From: Promethearchaeota archaeon
GTDB lineage: Archaea; Asgardarchaeota; Lokiarchaeia; Sigyniarchaeales; Promethearchaeaceae
Direction of reading: 5' to 3'
Length of the DNA: 7,568 nt
Assembly (NCBI GenBank): GCA_014729055.1
Contig: WJKO01000537.1
Coordinates: 1 to 7,568, forward strand
Positions 5,913 through 7,568 of this stretch are shown in pieces (within the stretch, counting starts at the first letter, position 1; every line of letters starts with the position of its first letter). The notes under the pieces were generated by a model. That model had not been told where the DNA came from. It ran no database searches and saw only the letters and a program-made list of their open reading frames with translations. The position numbers and the translations under genes are program-made.

Positions 5913-7568
5913 ATGGATAAATATCTTATGAGACTTCTTGCCTTTTCGGATTTAGGAAGTGCTAACCTTGACAATTTACTTGAATTCGTGGAAGAACTAT
6001 CAAAAGAAAACCCGCTAGATTTAATACTATATGCGGGTGATGGTACAAGAAATTTTAATTCCTTGCCCATAAGCGAATATGCCAATCATTTTAAAGAATA
6101 TAATTTTCCAGAAATCGCTCCAATCTTCGTTGAATACAATGCTAAAATAGGAAATATCGAATCATTAATCTTGAATCGGGAACGGATATTAACGGCGGAT
6201 ATTTCAAATCCAACAGATGAAAAGCAGATTTATCATCCGAGCTTTATATTTGACGGACAATCGACTCTCTGGCAAAATTTAGAAGATAGAATTCCTTTTA
6301 AGGATCACTTAATATCTCAAGGCTACAAAGTCTATGAATTTGATCGAGAAAAGACAAAAGTTTTTATGGCTGGTCGGGAAGATTCCTCTCAAATTAATTA
6401 CTTTGAAGAATTTGCCCGTTTTGCAAGACACGGATTAATTGCCGTCTTGGGCAACGATTGTTCTCCTTTTGAATACAAGTGCATTGCGGGAGAGAATGTA
6501 ACTTATATTGGTAAGGATGCATTTAATTTAGAGAATTACACGATAATCGGTATAAATGGAAGTGAATTATCTGAAATCCGTTTTGATGAAAAATTAATTG
6601 ATGAAAACATGGAAGAAGTTCCTAAGAATATGGGCTATACATTTACAGAGTCGGAGGAAATTAAGAGAAAAATTAAGGATGCTGATGGTTCCAAAAACAT
6701 CATTATACTATCACATACACCCCCCGAAGGTATATTGGATCTATCAATGCATTTTGGAATTGGACATATAGGCAGTCCCACTCTTACAAAATCTATTAAA
6801 TCAGACGATAGAATAAAGCTTGTAGTTTGTGGACACTCTCATCTTTGCGGCGGTAACCATATGACTTATAAAGATTGCTCTGTTGTTAATTGTGCGTCTC
6901 ATGATTCCAGAAATGCAATTGCCAAAATCGCAATGATTGACCTAGATCCAGACGGAGTTACTGCTATTAAATATTTTAAAATATACACACGGATAAATTT
7001 AACCGAAAAAATATTTGATAATCGCTCGAAAACGGGTATGCTACTGAGAAAAAACTATAATAGCATTGAAAATTTTGTTGATGCAAATATAGAAGATTTA
7101 CGAGTCTTAAGCATTAGGTATAATCTTAATTTCGCCTATTTCTCGGAAAAGATGAGTAAAGCTCATTTACTCATAAACAAAAAACTGTATCAAAAAACGA
7201 ATACACTTCCACAATTTTTCTATGATGGGCTATTCATAGATATCGAAACAACATCTATAGTAAAAACAGATCCCGAATACACAAATCTTAATAGCCTGCG
7301 AATTCAATGTATCTCATGCATGGACTTAAAATCTAAAAAGATCAAACAATTTAGTTTTATTGATAAATGGGATGAAAAAAGCATACTTACAGATTTCTGC
7401 GAATATATTGCTGGTGGTCAGTGGTCTGCATTATTTTGTTATAATGTTGCTTTTGACCAAAATATTTTACTTCGTAGAATAGAAAGTCTGAATATCGAAT
7501 CTCAATTAACAATTCAGAAACTAAAATCAATGAAAGATTTGTATAGAACCATGAAACGAGGTCTTATC
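5913..7568 (+). CDS. Metallophosphoesterase fused to a DEDD-type (RNase H-fold) 3'-5' exonuclease domain, 3' end missing
   Basis: 552 codons are open to the right edge. Residues about 6-345 resemble Icc-related predicted phosphoesterases: LLAFSDLGS at 8-16, YAGD at 40-43, VLGND at 178-182, IIGINGS at 211-217, TESEEI at 245-250, ILSHTPP at 265-271, GHIGS at 284-288 and VCGHSH at 305-310. The first motif normally reads D-x-H-G-S; the histidine is absent here. A spacing of about 137 residues between GD and GN is far above the usual few tens, implying an inserted domain. A helical stretch (about 385-429) leads to an exonuclease domain from about 437: LFIDIETTS (D443, E445) is Exo I and YNVAFDQNILLRRI (N511, D515) is Exo II. 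KDLYRTMKRG begins the region before Exo III, which lies outside the window. This looks most like the YprB/RNase_H_2 branch. No signal peptide or membrane segment, so cytoplasmic. Start may be ATG 5913 or ATG 5928 (M6, MRLLAFSD); neither has a good ribosome site. Reaction and substrate are unknown; nucleic-acid hydrolysis is likely. Confidence 0.85.
   Translation, partial: MDKYLMRLLAFSDLGSANLDNLLEFVEELSKENPLDLILYAGDGTRNFNSLPISEYANHFKEYNFPEIAPIFVEYNAKIGNIESLILNRERILTADISNPTDEKQIYHPSFIFDGQSTLWQNLEDRIPFKDHLISQGYKVYEFDREKTKVFMAGREDSSQINYFEEFARFARHGLIAVLGNDCSPFEYKCIAGENVTYIGKDAFNLENYTIIGINGSELSEIRFDEKLIDENMEEVPKNMGYTFTESEEIKRKIKDADGSKNIIILSHTPPEGILDLSMHFGIGHIGSPTLTKSIKSDDRIKLVVCGHSHLCGGNHMTYKDCSVVNCASHDSRNAIAKIAMIDLDPDGVTAIKYFKIYTRINLTEKIFDNRSKTGMLLRKNYNSIENFVDANIEDLRVLSIRYNLNFAYFSEKMSKAHLLINKKLYQKTNTLPQFFYDGLFIDIETTSIVKTDPEYTNLNSLRIQCISCMDLKSKKIKQFSFIDKWDEKSILTDFCEYIAGGQWSALFCYNVAFDQNILLRRIESLNIESQLTIQKLKSMKDLYRTMKRGLI

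Noticed and set aside
5849..6085. 78-codon minus-strand ORF over the start of the phosphoesterase gene
   Set aside because: Low-complexity serine-rich shadow of the plus-strand frame, which carries clear conserved motifs.

Overview
The window is about two-thirds the core of a type I-E (Cascade/Cas3) CRISPR-Cas operon on the minus strand. The right-hand part holds a divergent plus-strand gene for an unusual two-domain protein. By eye the DNA is AT-rich throughout, coding and non-coding alike. Low-GC bacteria and methanogenic archaea both carry type I-E systems, and nothing here names a genus. One strong Shine-Dalgarno (before cse2) and a TTG start for cas3 fit either. There is no rRNA, tRNA, transposase or CRISPR array.

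Layout, left to right. Positions 1-368 (minus) are the 5' part of cas7e (casC/cse4), cut by the window edge. Positions 369-471 are a rather long gap for this kind of operon, with an imperfect hairpin followed by a T-run on the minus strand. Positions 472-1008 (minus) are cse2/cas11, 1029-2606 (minus) cse1/cas8e, and 2581-5511 (minus) cas3 with HD nuclease and DExH helicase. Transcription runs cas3 > cse1 > cse2 > cas7e and leaves the window on the left, where cas5e, cas6e, cas1, cas2 and the array would be expected. Positions 5512-5912 are an AT-rich divergent intergenic region with short direct and inverted repeats, a possible plus-strand promoter and a possible 31-codon ORF. From 5913 to the right edge (plus) runs one uninterrupted frame. 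It encodes a metallophosphoesterase of the Icc-related predicted phosphoesterase type, joined to a C-terminal DEDD (RNase H-fold) 3'-5' exonuclease domain that the window end truncates.

How the genes work together. Cse1, Cse2 and Cas7e, with the unseen Cas5e and Cas6e, form the crRNA-guided Cascade complex. Cse1 reads the PAM and recruits Cas3, which nicks, unwinds and degrades target DNA. The divergent phosphoesterase-exonuclease is not a standard cas gene and is the best candidate here for something undescribed. Its phosphoesterase domain lacks the histidine of the first metal motif and carries a large insertion. The exonuclease domain recalls the DnaQ-like exonucleases that trim prespacers in some type I-E systems, but a functional link to the cas operon is only inference from position.
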